A DNA stretch of 64,000 nucleotides from Acidobacteriota bacterium (GTDB lineage: Bacteria; Acidobacteriota; Terriglobia; Acidiferrales; UBA7541). Where the stretch lies: positions 62,001-126,000 of the forward strand of contig QHZD01000028.1 of NCBI GenBank assembly GCA_003225315.1. Direction: 5' to 3'. Below are positions 1 through 9,238 of the stretch, piece after piece. Every line of letters begins with the position of its first letter. Within the stretch, counting starts at the first letter, position 1. Both the position numbers and the translations under genes were made by a program. The notes below the pieces were generated by a model. That model had not been told where the DNA came from and made no database searches. It worked only from the letters and a program-made list of their open reading frames with translations.

Positions 1-171
1 GCGCAAAATGACGCCAGGACCGCATCCCACTGAGAGGATCTCTGCGCCCGGGCAGACCCGGTGCGCCAGGTACTTTTGCACCCAGGCGTCGGGATCAACC
101 TTGAGCTCGAGGCGCAATGCCTCGCGCGGATCCTCCATGATGTATTCCGCAGTGGCAGTGCCTTTTTGCAT
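1..171 (-). CDS. SAM-dependent methyltransferase, N-terminal fragment cut by the window edge
   Basis: Only the first 57 codons are inside the window. The translation begins MQKGTATAEYIMEDPREA and reaches a motif I loop, AEILSVGCGPG, which is the glycine-rich SAM-binding signature of class I methyltransferases. The ATG overlaps the stop of the upstream gene by one base (TGATG), so the two genes should be translated together. The substrate cannot be told, because the C-terminal part lies outside the window. The family assignment is good; the role is unknown. Confidence 0.75.
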   Translation of the reverse strand, partial: MQKGTATAEYIMEDPREALRLELKVDPDAWVQKYLAHRVCPGAEILSVGCGPGVILR

Positions 172-1292
172 CACCGTTCCTGACCTATGAGCGTTGGCTG
201 CATGCTGTGTTTCTCAACCCGCGCCTGCAATCTCGAATAAAATCCATCCACGTGCCGGTAGAAGCGGAGCTGCCCTTCCTGTAGCCACGTTCCTTGGCAG
301 TAATGGCGGAGGAACTCGGCCCCCAGTCGAAACAGGGCCGGCGCGGCCAATTCCTCGGCGATCACTGGAATCACGTCAAGCTCAAAGTCCTCATAAGCGG
401 AAGACGATGCTTTAAGGAGCGCAGACACAACGTCCACTGCGTCAGCATCGGGGAGCGTGGGGTGAAGCAGCAGGTCACAGCGATTTTCGATATAGCTGAA
501 GTTCAGTCCCAAAGGGCCGCGATACGCTATAACTGCACCGATTGGTTCATCCTTATACTCGCGGTATGCCAGCCATACGCGACGAGTCCGCCGGAGCCCC
601 ACCTCGCTATACATGTGGTTTACCTGGGTTAGTTCAGGATCGGTTGTGAGCTGCTCCGCCGTGACGTAAATGCTCCCGCGCGCGACAGAGGCGATAAGGG
701 TTAAGGCGTCTTCATGAGAAGCGTCATAAGGGACGATGCGAACTCTTCCCCCGGATGGTAGTGACGAATTTCTCGGCAGCGCGAAATACATATGCCGCTG
801 AACAGAAGAAAGCGATTGCCCAATCGTCTGCACCATGGATCCGAACACTCTTGACGGAAAGCGGTTCTCTGGCCGGAACCAATTCTGATGCGACTCATCA
901 ATGCCCTTCAGAATGCTTGCGGCCGTTCCCGCGAGCATTACCGCGCGAGAGGCTATCGGGTTATTCTCGGAAACTAGGTGTTGAGAGGTCCAACCATGAT
1001 GAGTAGTACGCCAAACTGCAATTGACGCGCGGCCTCTCTTTTTGTCACCGGCGGTCAGGACGTAAAGGAGCGAATCGCCACCGCGTAACATCCGGCGCCA
1101 ATTTTCCCGGACTTGTCCAAGGTGTGGCAAAAGGCGGGCAGCTTTATCGGGATAAAGAAAACCCGTGCGTTCATAGAGCGCGAAGATCTCGTTCACGGAC
1201 AAAGCATTGACCTGAACGCCGTAAGCGTCATAGACCTCTGACAGCCGCGGCAGGCCGCTCAGTGTCCTCTGATCTAGCGCATCTAGGGGCAT
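171..1292 (-). CDS. GNAT-like protein of unknown substrate
   Basis: A soluble protein of about 373 residues. I chose the ATG at 1292 (MPLDALDQRT) because GGAGG lies four to five bases upstream; an in-frame start about 27 codons earlier has no such site. The C-terminal half (from VRIVPYDASHEDA) alternates strands and helices in a way that recalls an acetyltransferase fold, and it includes a stretch, PIGAVIAYRGPLGLNFSYIENRCDLLLHP, written here in part only as a fold hint (key elements are the GAVIAYR strand and the following hydrophobic strand). I see no clear acetyl-CoA P-loop, so GNAT-like is tentative. Its stop overlaps the start of a methyltransferase, which suggests the two modify the same target. 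Confidence 0.6.
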   Translation of the reverse strand: MPLDALDQRTLSGLPRLSEVYDAYGVQVNALSVNEIFALYERTGFLYPDKAARLLPHLGQVRENWRRMLRGGDSLLYVLTAGDKKRGRASIAVWRTTHHGWTSQHLVSENNPIASRAVMLAGTAASILKGIDESHQNWFRPENRFPSRVFGSMVQTIGQSLSSVQRHMYFALPRNSSLPSGGRVRIVPYDASHEDALTLIASVARGSIYVTAEQLTTDPELTQVNHMYSEVGLRRTRRVWLAYREYKDEPIGAVIAYRGPLGLNFSYIENRCDLLLHPTLPDADAVDVVSALLKASSSAYEDFELDVIPVIAEELAAPALFRLGAEFLRHYCQGTWLQEGQLRFYRHVDGFYSRLQARVEKHSMQPTLIGQER

Positions 1293-1806
1293 ACCGCCTC
1301 CGCGACCTTCGTCGCTACTGCGAGTCGTACCCGGACCCGGAGTCCAGATTCTCGACGTCCGCCCGAGAACCAAAGTCGGCTTGTCCGCATCTGCCGCGAG
1401 AGCCAGTCACGTCGGCACGAATCTCGGTAACACCTATCGCAAACACCAGGATTGCTGTGGACATAGCTTTAGTACTACTGGTACCTTACTAAGTCCCTTT
1501 GACGGCGAGAATGGGCCTTTCGTACCGTTTTGGGCAGTACAACTGGGGAGGGTAATAACGTCTTGGATACATCGGGGGGATCGATCAAGATTCTCGGACT
1601 TAGTTATCTTTTTCAGGACGTCGCAGTGTTCACCGAAGACCGCTGTGCTGTAAGTGACTGTCCAGAAAAGATTTAGGAACGTTTCATAGGGGTGAGTTCA
1701 GTGCTGTTCAGTACATCTTCCACCCTAGGCACAGATCGGGATCATACAGCCGTTTGGGAAACGGGTGCGAAAACCGCGTTCCGGGAGCGCCCACTGCCCC
1801 GTGCTT
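1293..1806. other. Intergenic region without a convincing gene
   Basis: About 510 bases lie between the GNAT-like gene and the PilZ gene, both on the minus strand. Reading frames here lack a ribosome binding site and have unlikely composition. The region should hold the promoter of the GNAT-like/methyltransferase pair and the end of the PilZ transcript. I could not identify a specific element. Confidence 0.4.
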
Positions 1807-2193
1807 TCACCCTCTGATTTGAGAGACGGTGTTGTCTCCCACGTCTTTCTTGGCCTGTGCTGCGAGTCCCCGCAGCCACGCCTCAATTGCGGAGCGTTGC
1901 TCGGCGTCCATTTCTTCAAACAGCACGCCCATGCCGAAGATTCCAAAGCCTCCGCCAGAATGCATATAGATCACTTTGCCTTGCAGCTCGCAAGTGCTCG
2001 TGCCATCGGATATTCGGAGACGCAATTTCGTGCGAACGGGAACGGGTTCGAGCGCATCGACATAACAGCCACGCGAACTTAATTCGTCAAGTTGTCCTAA
2101 GACCGAAGTCCCGTCGCGAAGCGTAACTTCGGCATTCGCGAAAAATGCGAACCGCGGATTGGCCCGCCTTGTTGAGTAAGGACCTTCAGCCAT
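1807..2193 (-). CDS. PilZ domain protein
   Basis: A 128-residue protein that is essentially a single PilZ domain, the cyclic-di-GMP receptor fold. The two binding motifs are visible: RRANPRF near residue 9 (the RxxxR element) and the ELSSRGCYV segment (normally D/NxSxxG). The N-terminal Arg pair and Ser-x-x-Gly are kept, so ligand binding is plausible. The start at 2193 follows GGAGAGG with good spacing; longer in-frame starts upstream add an unlikely N-terminus. PilZ proteins usually control motility, envelope or polysaccharide output, which fits the exopolysaccharide locus later in the window, though no direct link is visible. Confidence 0.85.
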   Translation of the reverse strand: MAEGPYSTRRANPRFAFFANAEVTLRDGTSVLGQLDELSSRGCYVDALEPVPVRTKLRLRISDGTSTCELQGKVIYMHSGGGFGIFGMGVLFEEMDAEQRSAIEAWLRGLAAQAKKDVGDNTVSQIRG

Positions 2194-2467
2194 GGTGCCT
2201 CTCCATTGCGTGAACGCGGCAATTCCTTTCAATCCATTGTATAGAGTCGCAGCGCAGCGCATTGAGCCGTTTGTGCCCTGGCCCGCGAAAGAGATACCTG
2301 TCTCTTTGTACGGGGTGGCTACGCTTGGCCAATTGAGCCTGGAAGGCGCCTCGAGGACGTTCGTACCAGACTTTGGGGGCAGCCCGCGTGAGGTTGGCGG
2401 CTTCAGCAATGGGCGCGGATGCGAGTTGAATGGAAGTTCTCAAGGGGACGTGAAAAACCGCAGTTAA

Positions 2468-2544
2468 TGGCGCGCCCGGGGGGACTCGAACTCCCGACCT
2501 TCTGGTTCGTAGCCAGACGCTCTATCCAACTGAGCTACGGGCGC
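2468..2544 (-). tRNA. tRNA-Arg (anticodon ACG)
   Basis: The minus strand folds into a complete cloverleaf. The acceptor stem GCGCCCG pairs with CGGGCGC, the D arm reads GCTCAGTTGGATAGAGC, the anticodon stem TCTGG/CCAGA closes a CTACGAA loop giving anticodon ACG, and the T arm is GGGAG TTCGAAC TCCC. The discriminator is G and CCA is encoded (TGG on the plus strand at 2468-2470). The A at position 34 would be deaminated to inosine by TadA, whose gene lies at 17.4 kb in this window. Confidence 0.97.
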
Positions 2545-2667
2545 GCAGGAGAAGAATATTATCACAGGCTTGCGCTAGGCACATAGCCGCGGCTAGAAGT
2601 CGCGTTTTTTTGGTACCGGGACTGGTCGAGTAGCATTCCGATTTGTCCAGGAATGCGCATGGTCCAA

Positions 2668-3903
2668 TCAAGCCGAGGAGTGGCTGGAATCCGGTTGCGT
2701 CGCACGAACAAAACTCCTGCCGTGAGCCTCGGTGCCAATCCAGAGGAGCGTTGCCAGCGTAAGAATCGTCACGATTTCGAAGCCGGCGATCGCCCACTGA
2801 TAGCCGAAGCGAATGTGCAACGCGTATTGGAGAGAATTTGTCGGCGAAGCCAGCAAAATTCCGAGTTGATAGGCGAGTCCCGGCATCAACCCACGCGCGG
2901 CATCGGCGGAAAGCTCATTCAGGTGCACGGGGATAACGCCCCATGCCCCCTGAATTCCCGCCTGCATTAGGAAGGAAGCGACGATGATCGTCCCGAGCCC
3001 ACTGCCGAACGCCCAGAAAGGGATCAACAAGAGCGACAATCCCAAAGCTGCGATCATCCCCTTGCGCCGCCCCGCGACTTGCGAGAGGTGTCCAAAGATG
3101 ATCGCGCCCACGACTGCTCCGACGTTGTAAATCATCGCGATATTGGCGACCATCGCCGCAGAAATCTTGTGCACTTCCTTCAAGAAGTCCGGATAAAGAT
3201 CCTGCGTTCCGTGCGAGAGGAACATCATGAAGGTCATCAGCACGACGAGATAGGCGAAACGCTTCCACTCTTTTGCCACGATGCGCAGGACTTGGGCCGT
3301 GCTCGCAGCGCGGTGTTGCTTCCACGCTTCTGATTCCGGCACTTTTGTACGGATGTACAGCGCGAGCAGGGCGGGCAGAGCGCCGATCCAAAACATGGGG
3401 CGCCATCCCCACACGGGCAAGAGAAATCTCGCGGCAATCGCCGCAAGCAAATAACCGATGGAATAACCGCTCTGCAAGATTCCGCTGAGGATTCCGCGCC
3501 AGCGCACCGGCGCCGCTTCCATAGCGAGCGAGGCGCCCACTCCCCATTCGCCGCCCATGCCTACGCCAAACAGAGCGCGCAGGATGAGGAACACCGTGAA
3601 GTTGGGCGAAAAACCGCATAAAAGCTCGATGATCGAAAAGTAGATTACGTTGGCCATGAGCGGAATGCGGCGGCCGTAGCGGTCCGCGAGCAACCCGAAA
3701 AGGAGTGCGCCGGCGGGGCGCATGGCCAGCGTCGCGGTAGTGGTCCAAACGATTTCTTTTTTGGTTACGCCAAACTGATGCGCCAGCGTGTCAAAGAGAA
3801 AAACGACGATAAAGAAATCGAATGCGTCGAGCGTCCAGCCGAGGAATCCCGCGAGGACCGCATGATGCGTCCCGGAACGCTTCGGCTGAACGATATCAGC
3901 CAT
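2668..3903 (-). CDS. MFS transporter, sialate/lactate-type proton symporter
   Basis: A 411-residue integral inner-membrane protein with about 12 hydrophobic segments. The loop after helix 2 carries the MFS signature GLLADRYGRR, and the LRALFGVGMGGEWGVGAS segment in helices 4-5 is typical of the sialate:H+ symporter (SHS) subgroup, which carries organic anions such as sialic acid or lactate. Substrate within the subgroup is not readable. The ATG lies one base after the stop of the SSS transporter gene, so the two are coupled and probably cotranscribed with the amidohydrolase further upstream. Together they suggest uptake of an organic acid or acylated amino acid. Confidence 0.88.
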   Translation of the reverse strand: MADIVQPKRSGTHHAVLAGFLGWTLDAFDFFIVVFLFDTLAHQFGVTKKEIVWTTTATLAMRPAGALLFGLLADRYGRRIPLMANVIYFSIIELLCGFSPNFTVFLILRALFGVGMGGEWGVGASLAMEAAPVRWRGILSGILQSGYSIGYLLAAIAARFLLPVWGWRPMFWIGALPALLALYIRTKVPESEAWKQHRAASTAQVLRIVAKEWKRFAYLVVLMTFMMFLSHGTQDLYPDFLKEVHKISAAMVANIAMIYNVGAVVGAIIFGHLSQVAGRRKGMIAALGLSLLLIPFWAFGSGLGTIIVASFLMQAGIQGAWGVIPVHLNELSADAARGLMPGLAYQLGILLASPTNSLQYALHIRFGYQWAIAGFEIVTILTLATLLWIGTEAHGRSFVRATQPDSSHSSA

Positions 3904-3904
3904 T

Positions 3905-5728
3905 TTAGTTGGCTTGCCACTCCGCGGGCTTGGGCATCAGGCGAGAGAGCGCCAGAGCGCTGGCGACGGCCAGAATCGCAAGAAGCAACCCTTCCTGGTA
4001 GAGGCCAAAACAAAGCTTGCCGATGCTGAAAAGCGCGGAATAAATGAGCACGCAGCCGAGAATCCAACTGAGAAGGTTGCGCCCCAAGTCGCGCGTGACC
4101 GGAACGTCGCCGGCCAGCTTGGCTACCGGCCGCCAGCCGGTGATTTGCGGACGAACCTTCGTATAAAACTTGATGAGCGTGTCTTGAGGTACGGCCGAAG
4201 TGAGGAGAGTAACCGCAATCCACACGAGGGTGGTGACCCCGGTCGTGCACAGCGTAGTTTTTGCAAAGATGACCGGGGCAGAGCCAGTGAAAGGCTGAGA
4301 GTGGCCAATGAGAGCGTTCCACAGAGCATCGGAATGAAGAGCGAGAGTCGTCACCATGGCCGCAAACATGGCGGAAATCTCGCTCCACGCGTTGACGCGC
4401 CACCAATACCAACGGAGGAGATACACGCCGCCAGTGCCGGCGCCTAGCTCAAGAACAATTTTCCAGCCATCGGAGACGGACTTCAGTTCCCAGGCAACCG
4501 CAGCGGCCGCGACCACGAGGAGGGCCGTGGCCAGCCGCGAAGCGTTCACAAAATGCGCTTCACTTCCCTCTTTCTTCAGAAAGCGCCGGTAGAAATCTTC
4601 GATCAAGTAGGAGCTGCCCCAGTTGAGTTGCGTGGCGACCGTTGACATGAAGGCGGCCATGAAACCCGCGAGAAGAATTCCAAGGAGCGCGTGAGGCGTC
4701 TGGCGCGTGGCTACCAGCATGAAACCGCGCTCGGGCTGCGCCAGATTCGGGTAGAGAATAACCGCGACAAGAGCCGTCAGAATCCAAGGCCAGGGACGCA
4801 GAGCGTAGTGCGCGAGGTTAAACCACAGCACGGAAAGCAATCCATTGCGTTCATCTTTCGCGCTGAAAATCCGCTGCGCGATGTATCCTCCGCCGCCCGG
4901 TTCCGCACCCGGATACCAGAACGCCCACCACTGCACGGCCAGGTGAACGACGAACGTAATGACAGGCAGCGTCCAAAGAGCTTCGCCAGTGAGCCCGCGC
5001 GAAAAATCAGGCAGCAGCGAGGTGATGTCACTCGCGCCGGAGCCAACAGCTGCACGTCGCTCCGCGAGCTTCGCAAGGAGTTGCGGCATCCCTCCGACCG
5101 CTCGGACGCCATACCAGGCTACGCCAATCACGATGGCCATTTTCAAGACAAATTGGAACAGATCGGTCCAGAGAACGCCCCACAGACCGCCCAGCGAGAC
5201 ATAGATGCCGGTAAACGGCATCAGAAAAAACACGCAAATCATCAGGGCCCTAAAATCGCTGATGCCCATGGAAGTGCTGATGATGTTGACCATTGCCTTG
5301 GTGACCCAGCCGAGTATCAAGCAATTCATGAGCAGGCCGAGGTAAACCGCGCGGAAGCCGCGGAGGAACGCGGCGGACTTGCCGGCGTAACGCATCTCCG
5401 CGAATTGCACGTCGGTGATGAGTCCCGATCGGCGCCATAGCCGCGCGAACAAAAAGACGGTCATCATTCCAGATGGCAGAAAACTCCACCACAGCCAATT
5501 CCCTGCGACTCCGTTCGCGTAAACAAGTCCGGTAACCGCAAGCGGCGTGTCGGCGGCAAACGTTGTCGCCACCATGGAAGTCCCCGCTAACCACCAGGAA
5601 ACGTTGCGGCCCGAGACGAAATAATCTTCCGTGCTCTTCCCGGAACGGCCCCGGAAGTACAAGCCGAGAAATAAGGTGATGAGCAGATATCCAGCGATGG
5701 CAGCCCAGTCCGCGGCGGCGAGTGTCAA
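3905..5728 (-). CDS. Sodium:solute symporter family transporter
   Basis: An SSS-family carrier of about 607 residues with roughly 13-14 membrane segments. The N-terminus shows the family hallmark: a first helix GYLLITLFLGLYFRGR, then a DYFVSGRNVSWWLAGTSMVATTFAADTPL-type region whose key residues are the GR-x-x-x-WW and the small-residue sodium-site helix. I prefer the TTG at 5728, which follows AGAAAGGA by six bases; a GTG at 5776 is possible but its upstream purine tract abuts the start codon. It sits between an amidohydrolase and an MFS carrier on the same strand. The transported solute is not evident; amino acid or organic acid is likely from the context. Confidence 0.87.
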   Translation of the reverse strand: MTLAAADWAAIAGYLLITLFLGLYFRGRSGKSTEDYFVSGRNVSWWLAGTSMVATTFAADTPLAVTGLVYANGVAGNWLWWSFLPSGMMTVFLFARLWRRSGLITDVQFAEMRYAGKSAAFLRGFRAVYLGLLMNCLILGWVTKAMVNIISTSMGISDFRALMICVFFLMPFTGIYVSLGGLWGVLWTDLFQFVLKMAIVIGVAWYGVRAVGGMPQLLAKLAERRAAVGSGASDITSLLPDFSRGLTGEALWTLPVITFVVHLAVQWWAFWYPGAEPGGGGYIAQRIFSAKDERNGLLSVLWFNLAHYALRPWPWILTALVAVILYPNLAQPERGFMLVATRQTPHALLGILLAGFMAAFMSTVATQLNWGSSYLIEDFYRRFLKKEGSEAHFVNASRLATALLVVAAAAVAWELKSVSDGWKIVLELGAGTGGVYLLRWYWWRVNAWSEISAMFAAMVTTLALHSDALWNALIGHSQPFTGSAPVIFAKTTLCTTGVTTLVWIAVTLLTSAVPQDTLIKFYTKVRPQITGWRPVAKLAGDVPVTRDLGRNLLSWILGCVLIYSALFSIGKLCFGLYQEGLLLAILAVASALALSRLMPKPAEWQAN

Positions 5729-5852
5729 AGTGAATCCTTTCTGGAGAAGGCGATTGTGCGCAGTACTATATAGCACTTCCTCACGATTGGCAGCATGGTC
5801 TTTTCTGACCTACCGCGCAGTACCTTGGGAGTGCGGAACGCGATGCATGCGG

Positions 5853-7334
5853 TCACTGTGAAACCGGAGCCCGTGCTGCCCGGCCAGGAAAAACGCCGTC
5901 AACGAGTTGCCCGTCCTTGACGACCGCAACTCCATTCACGAGCACAAATTGAATCCCTTCCGAATACTGCAACGGTTCTTCGTATGTGGCTTTGTCAATC
6001 ACGCGATTGGCGTCGAAGACCGTGATGTCCGCGTCGGCGCCCACGCGAATGCGTCCTTTATCCTTGAACATCGGCGCGCGCTTCTCCAGCCGCTGCGCGG
6101 GCATCAGCGTCATTTTTTTCAGCGCGGTCATCAAATCCAGCGTCTTCTCTTCTCTGACGTAATGCCCCAAAACCCGCGAAAACGTCGCTTGACCCCGTGG
6201 ATGAATTTTGGCTCCCGTAAGAGGCATGCCGTCACTGGCGATCATAACCAGCGGGTCGGCAACTGCCGCGCGCGCGGCCTCTTCCGGAATCGAGAAAATA
6301 ACGACGGTGCCTCCTTCCTTGCGATACTTCTCGAAAGTTTCTGCCGACAATCGTTCGCCGGTTTTCGTCCACTGGATGTCTTTGAATGTGATGCCCTGGC
6401 GGTCTTGCCATCCGGGGTCGAATATGGCTGACTCCAACTGAGTGCTTCCGGCCGTGTATGGATAGCACTCCGTCGTGACGTCGAGTCCACGGTCGCGCGC
6501 GCCCTTCACCATGGCGATCAGCCGCGGCGTGTTCTTTAGTCCCATGCTGGTGATGTGGACAACATGAAGCGGCGCCCCCGTAGCCGCTGCGGCGGCAATC
6601 ACTTCTTCGATCCCCACTAGGCCGGTTGTCGGCTCTTGCAATCCGGCATGCCGAAGGTGCACGTGTACCGGCGCGCCGTGTTTGGCGGCTAACCGAAATA
6701 CATCCACGATCTCGTCGTGTGTGGCGGCGGCCGTGTAGTTGATGCCCATGCCTACAGCCAATGCGCCGCGCCGCAGGCCCTTCTCGATCTCATCGTCGAT
6801 TTGCTGCAACTGCCCAGCGGTGGCCTCGCGGTGGGCTGCGTCCCCCACGGGCAGAAAAGTACCCGGGTCATTCATGACTTTCATCCGCACGGGGATGTGT
6901 CCGATCGACACGCCGAAATTGATTAACGAGCTTCCTTCTCGCCGCGCGTACCACTGGTCGACGTCGGCGGTACCCGCTTCCAGTTCGAGCGAGGTTGTTA
7001 CGCCGTCGTGCGCCTGAAATTCATAGTTTCTGGGCTCTTGGCCGTGCTCATGGAGATCGATAAAACCGGGCGCGACGACGAGTCCCTTCGCCTCAATCGT
7101 ATGCTTCCCTTCAAGATGACTGTTTGAAATCGCGGCGATTTTACCGCCGCGAATCCCCACGTTTCGAATCGCGTCCAGCCCCGACTCTGGATCCATCACG
7201 CGGCCGTTGGCGATGACGAGGTCATAGGTTTCGTTTCTGTTGCTCGCGCCGCTTCCGCCAGTTAGTACCACCGTTGCAAGCAACACGAGCGCCGCTACGC
7301 AGTTCGACCACTCGCGAACGATAAGACGTGACAT
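5853..7334 (-). CDS. Amidohydrolase, N-acyl-D-amino-acid deacylase type
   Basis: A metal-dependent amidohydrolase of about 493 residues with an N-terminal hydrophobic export signal (residues about 12-32), so it probably acts in the periplasm. Metal ligands typical of the D-aminoacylase branch are visible: HEH in GFIDLHEHGQ, the later His in HVHLRHAG and LHVVHITS, and the Asp in MIASDGMP. The position that is Cys in classical D-aminoacylase is within GVTTSLELEAG and appears to be Glu. I chose the ATG at 7334 because GGGAGGGG lies upstream and the longer form adds a charged extension before the signal. Expected reaction: release of a free amino acid from an N-acyl form, feeding the two downstream transporters. 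Confidence 0.85.
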   Translation of the reverse strand: MSRLIVREWSNCVAALVLLATVVLTGGSGASNRNETYDLVIANGRVMDPESGLDAIRNVGIRGGKIAAISNSHLEGKHTIEAKGLVVAPGFIDLHEHGQEPRNYEFQAHDGVTTSLELEAGTADVDQWYARREGSSLINFGVSIGHIPVRMKVMNDPGTFLPVGDAAHREATAGQLQQIDDEIEKGLRRGALAVGMGINYTAAATHDEIVDVFRLAAKHGAPVHVHLRHAGLQEPTTGLVGIEEVIAAAAATGAPLHVVHITSMGLKNTPRLIAMVKGARDRGLDVTTECYPYTAGSTQLESAIFDPGWQDRQGITFKDIQWTKTGERLSAETFEKYRKEGGTVVIFSIPEEAARAAVADPLVMIASDGMPLTGAKIHPRGQATFSRVLGHYVREEKTLDLMTALKKMTLMPAQRLEKRAPMFKDKGRIRVGADADITVFDANRVIDKATYEEPLQYSEGIQFVLVNGVAVVKDGQLVDGVFPGRAARAPVSQ

Positions 7335-7448
7335 TAGAGCGCGCCCCTCCCGTGAGGCGCTAAGTCTTATCGCGCGGACTCCGTCTGTCAAAGGTTTTCT
7401 AAACCGAGTCAACGATCGCTTGCTTGAGACCTTCAGCGAAAAGTAAAG

Positions 7449-7478
7449 CCCCGGATCGCTGGGGGGAGCGACCCGGGG
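7449..7478 (-). terminator. Strong GC hairpin, probable terminator of the small-protein operon
   Basis: CCCCGGATCGCT (7449-7460) pairs with AGCGACCCGGGG (7467-7478) with one mismatch and a six-G loop. On the minus strand it is followed by CTTTACTTTT, which is a moderate U-tract. It lies just downstream of the two small genes at 7.5-7.9 kb and upstream of the amidohydrolase, so it separates the two transcripts. Confidence 0.6.
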
Positions 7479-7520
7479 TGGGGGTGTTGCTGAGGGGGGG
7501 CCGGAGGAAACTCGTTTTGT

Positions 7521-7733
7521 CTAGTGCACTTGGTGCACAGCCAGCATGCAGATCTGGCGCAGTTCTTCGTACGTGAAATACGTCTCTTCCTGTTCGCCTG
7601 CGACTTCTTTGTGTCCGAATCCCGATTCGCTCGAGATGCGGTTCAATTCCATCTCCGACAGACCCAGAAGCACCGCCGCGCGGCGCCGGGTTACGTATTT
7701 GAGCTCTTGTGTTTTCATGGCTGTGTCCCTCAT
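7521..7733 (-). CDS. Small helix-turn-helix protein
   Basis: A 70-residue protein (65 if the second Met at 7718 is used). The segment RRRAAVLLGLSEMELNRI followed later by YFTYEELRQI resembles the compact MerR/excisionase winged helix-turn-helix, where helix one selects the operator and a short wing follows. The ATG at 7733 overlaps the upstream stop as ATGA, which favours coupling; the ATG at 7718 has GAGGG at a workable distance and is the alternative. Its partner gene encodes a small beta-rich protein of unknown function. It may be a local regulator; target unknown. Confidence 0.6.
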   Translation of the reverse strand: MRDTAMKTQELKYVTRRRAAVLLGLSEMELNRISSESGFGHKEVAGEQEETYFTYEELRQICMLAVHQVH

Positions 7734-7936
7734 GCAGGAAGTAGAACCATGGAGTCTTCTTCAACCGCCAGGATCATGGTCTTGTAGATGTCCACGTCCC
7801 AGCCGTCACCGATGCGCATCCTTACGGTGTCGTCGCCATCCTTCAACAGCTTCCCGCGCAGCGGCACTTTTATGTCTCCTAGCGCCACTTGCAGGACCAC
7901 CGGCTGCCCGACCCAAGCCTTGAACGCACTGTCCAT
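7730..7936 (-). CDS. Small beta-rich protein of unknown function
   Basis: A 68-residue soluble protein (MDSAFKAWVGQPVVLQVALG...) that I do not recognise. Its pattern of short hydrophobic strands (VVLQVALG, IKVPLRGKL, VRMRIGDG, VDIYKTMILAV) suggests a small barrel such as an SH3 or Sm-like fold. AGGGGG stands six bases before the ATG. The stop overlaps the start of the helix-turn-helix gene as ATGA, so the pair forms a tight two-gene unit. Proteins of this kind sometimes bind RNA or ligand, but nothing here proves that. Confidence 0.6.
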   Translation of the reverse strand: MDSAFKAWVGQPVVLQVALGDIKVPLRGKLLKDGDDTVRMRIGDGWDVDIYKTMILAVEEDSMVLLPA

Positions 7937-8151
7937 TCACAACCCCCTGAGTGATTCAGCCTGACGTAGAGAGAATCGCGTGGCGCGCAGCTTGTCACAA
8001 TGGTACAGAGAGGGTACGGGACTAGTAAGAAGGTACTGTCGTGATCTCGAACATTAATCTATGGTTGTTTTCCCTTGAAGTACAAAAGTACTGCCCTTTC
8101 AGGACGCCCGAACCATAGGTCTGAGGACCTCGTCCCTGCGATCCTCTAGAC

Positions 8152-9051
8152 ATGACGAAGCACGCGCAAAGTCCGCGCACGACCTCCGCCGCTACCCCCA
8201 GGCAGGCGGGCGTCGGCCTTGCTCTCGGTGGCGGTTTCGCGCGCGGCTTCGCGCATCTCGGCGTTCTGCAAGTCTTCGAACAGAACAACGTGCCCATTTC
8301 GCATATCGCGGGAACGAGCGTAGGCAGCATCCTGGGCGCTGCATACGCCAGCGGCGCCCCCCTGGAGCGCATTATTGAGACCTGCCGGACACTCCGTTTC
8401 CGGGATATCGCGCGTTGGCGCGTCTCCCGGCTCGGGCTGGCAAGCAATCACCGCCTTGAGAATTTGATCGAGCGCGTTTTTGATTCGCGCCACTTTGAAG
8501 ACCTCCGCATTCCTCTTGCAGTGGTGGCCACGGACTTGAGCTCTGGCGACCCTGTTGTGTTCACACAAGGCAATCTTGCCGACGCCATCCGCGCGAGTTG
8601 CGCCTTCCCCGGATTGTTCGAACCGGTCGAGATTGGCACGCGGTGTCTGGCAGACGGTGGGCTGGTCGCACCGGTTCCGACGCGCGCCGCTCGCGACCTC
8701 GGTGCAGCCACAGTAATTGGGATTTTCGTCGGCCTCCAAGACGGCCACTGCGGCGCCCCCACAAACATCTTTCAGGTCGTGAGTCGCGCCGTAAGCGCAG
8801 CACAAAAGCACCAGCTTGAAATCTGGGAAAGCCATGCCGACCTCGTCCTTCGGCCCGACGTGCAATCATTGGCTTGGGACGACTTCCAGCGTGCCGAAGA
8901 AGCCATCGCTGCTGGCGCCGCTGCCGCCCGCCGAGCCCTTCCGCGCGTTCAAAAATTGCTTGGACAAAGGGAAAACGCCGCTCGAAGTCTCCAGGCTCGC
9001 CTTGATGCTGAAGACAAAGGCTATGTATGGCTCGCGGAGGTGCTCGGATGA
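8152..9051 (+). CDS. Patatin-like phospholipase (RssA/NTE type)
   Basis: A 299-residue serine lipase. The oxyanion loop GGGFARG is at about residue 26, the nucleophile elbow GTSVG at about 53-57 (Ser 55), and the catalytic Asp in DGG at about 168, so the Ser-Asp dyad is complete. There is no signal peptide, as in other bacterial patatins of the RssA group. The family hydrolyses acyl esters of phospholipids or lysophospholipids. It stands alone on the plus strand, divergent from the small-protein operon, with a DedA membrane protein downstream, which fits a role in membrane lipid turnover. Confidence 0.92.
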   Translation: MTKHAQSPRTTSAATPRQAGVGLALGGGFARGFAHLGVLQVFEQNNVPISHIAGTSVGSILGAAYASGAPLERIIETCRTLRFRDIARWRVSRLGLASNHRLENLIERVFDSRHFEDLRIPLAVVATDLSSGDPVVFTQGNLADAIRASCAFPGLFEPVEIGTRCLADGGLVAPVPTRAARDLGAATVIGIFVGLQDGHCGAPTNIFQVVSRAVSAAQKHQLEIWESHADLVLRPDVQSLAWDDFQRAEEAIAAGAAAARRALPRVQKLLGQRENAARSLQARLDAEDKGYVWLAEVLG

Positions 9052-9238
9052 ATCGCCTCAGCATCTGGCTCGCGCCTCTTACTGCCCCGCTTCTTCTATG
9101 GCATGAATGTGGAGAGGATGTCGGAGTTTTCTGCTACCGTATAGGTATGGGTGCCTTCACGAGCTTGCGCTCGCGCGTTCTCGTTTCTGTACCCCTAAGC
9201 GCTTCACTTCATTCATCCGCTGTGAGGAACAACATCGA

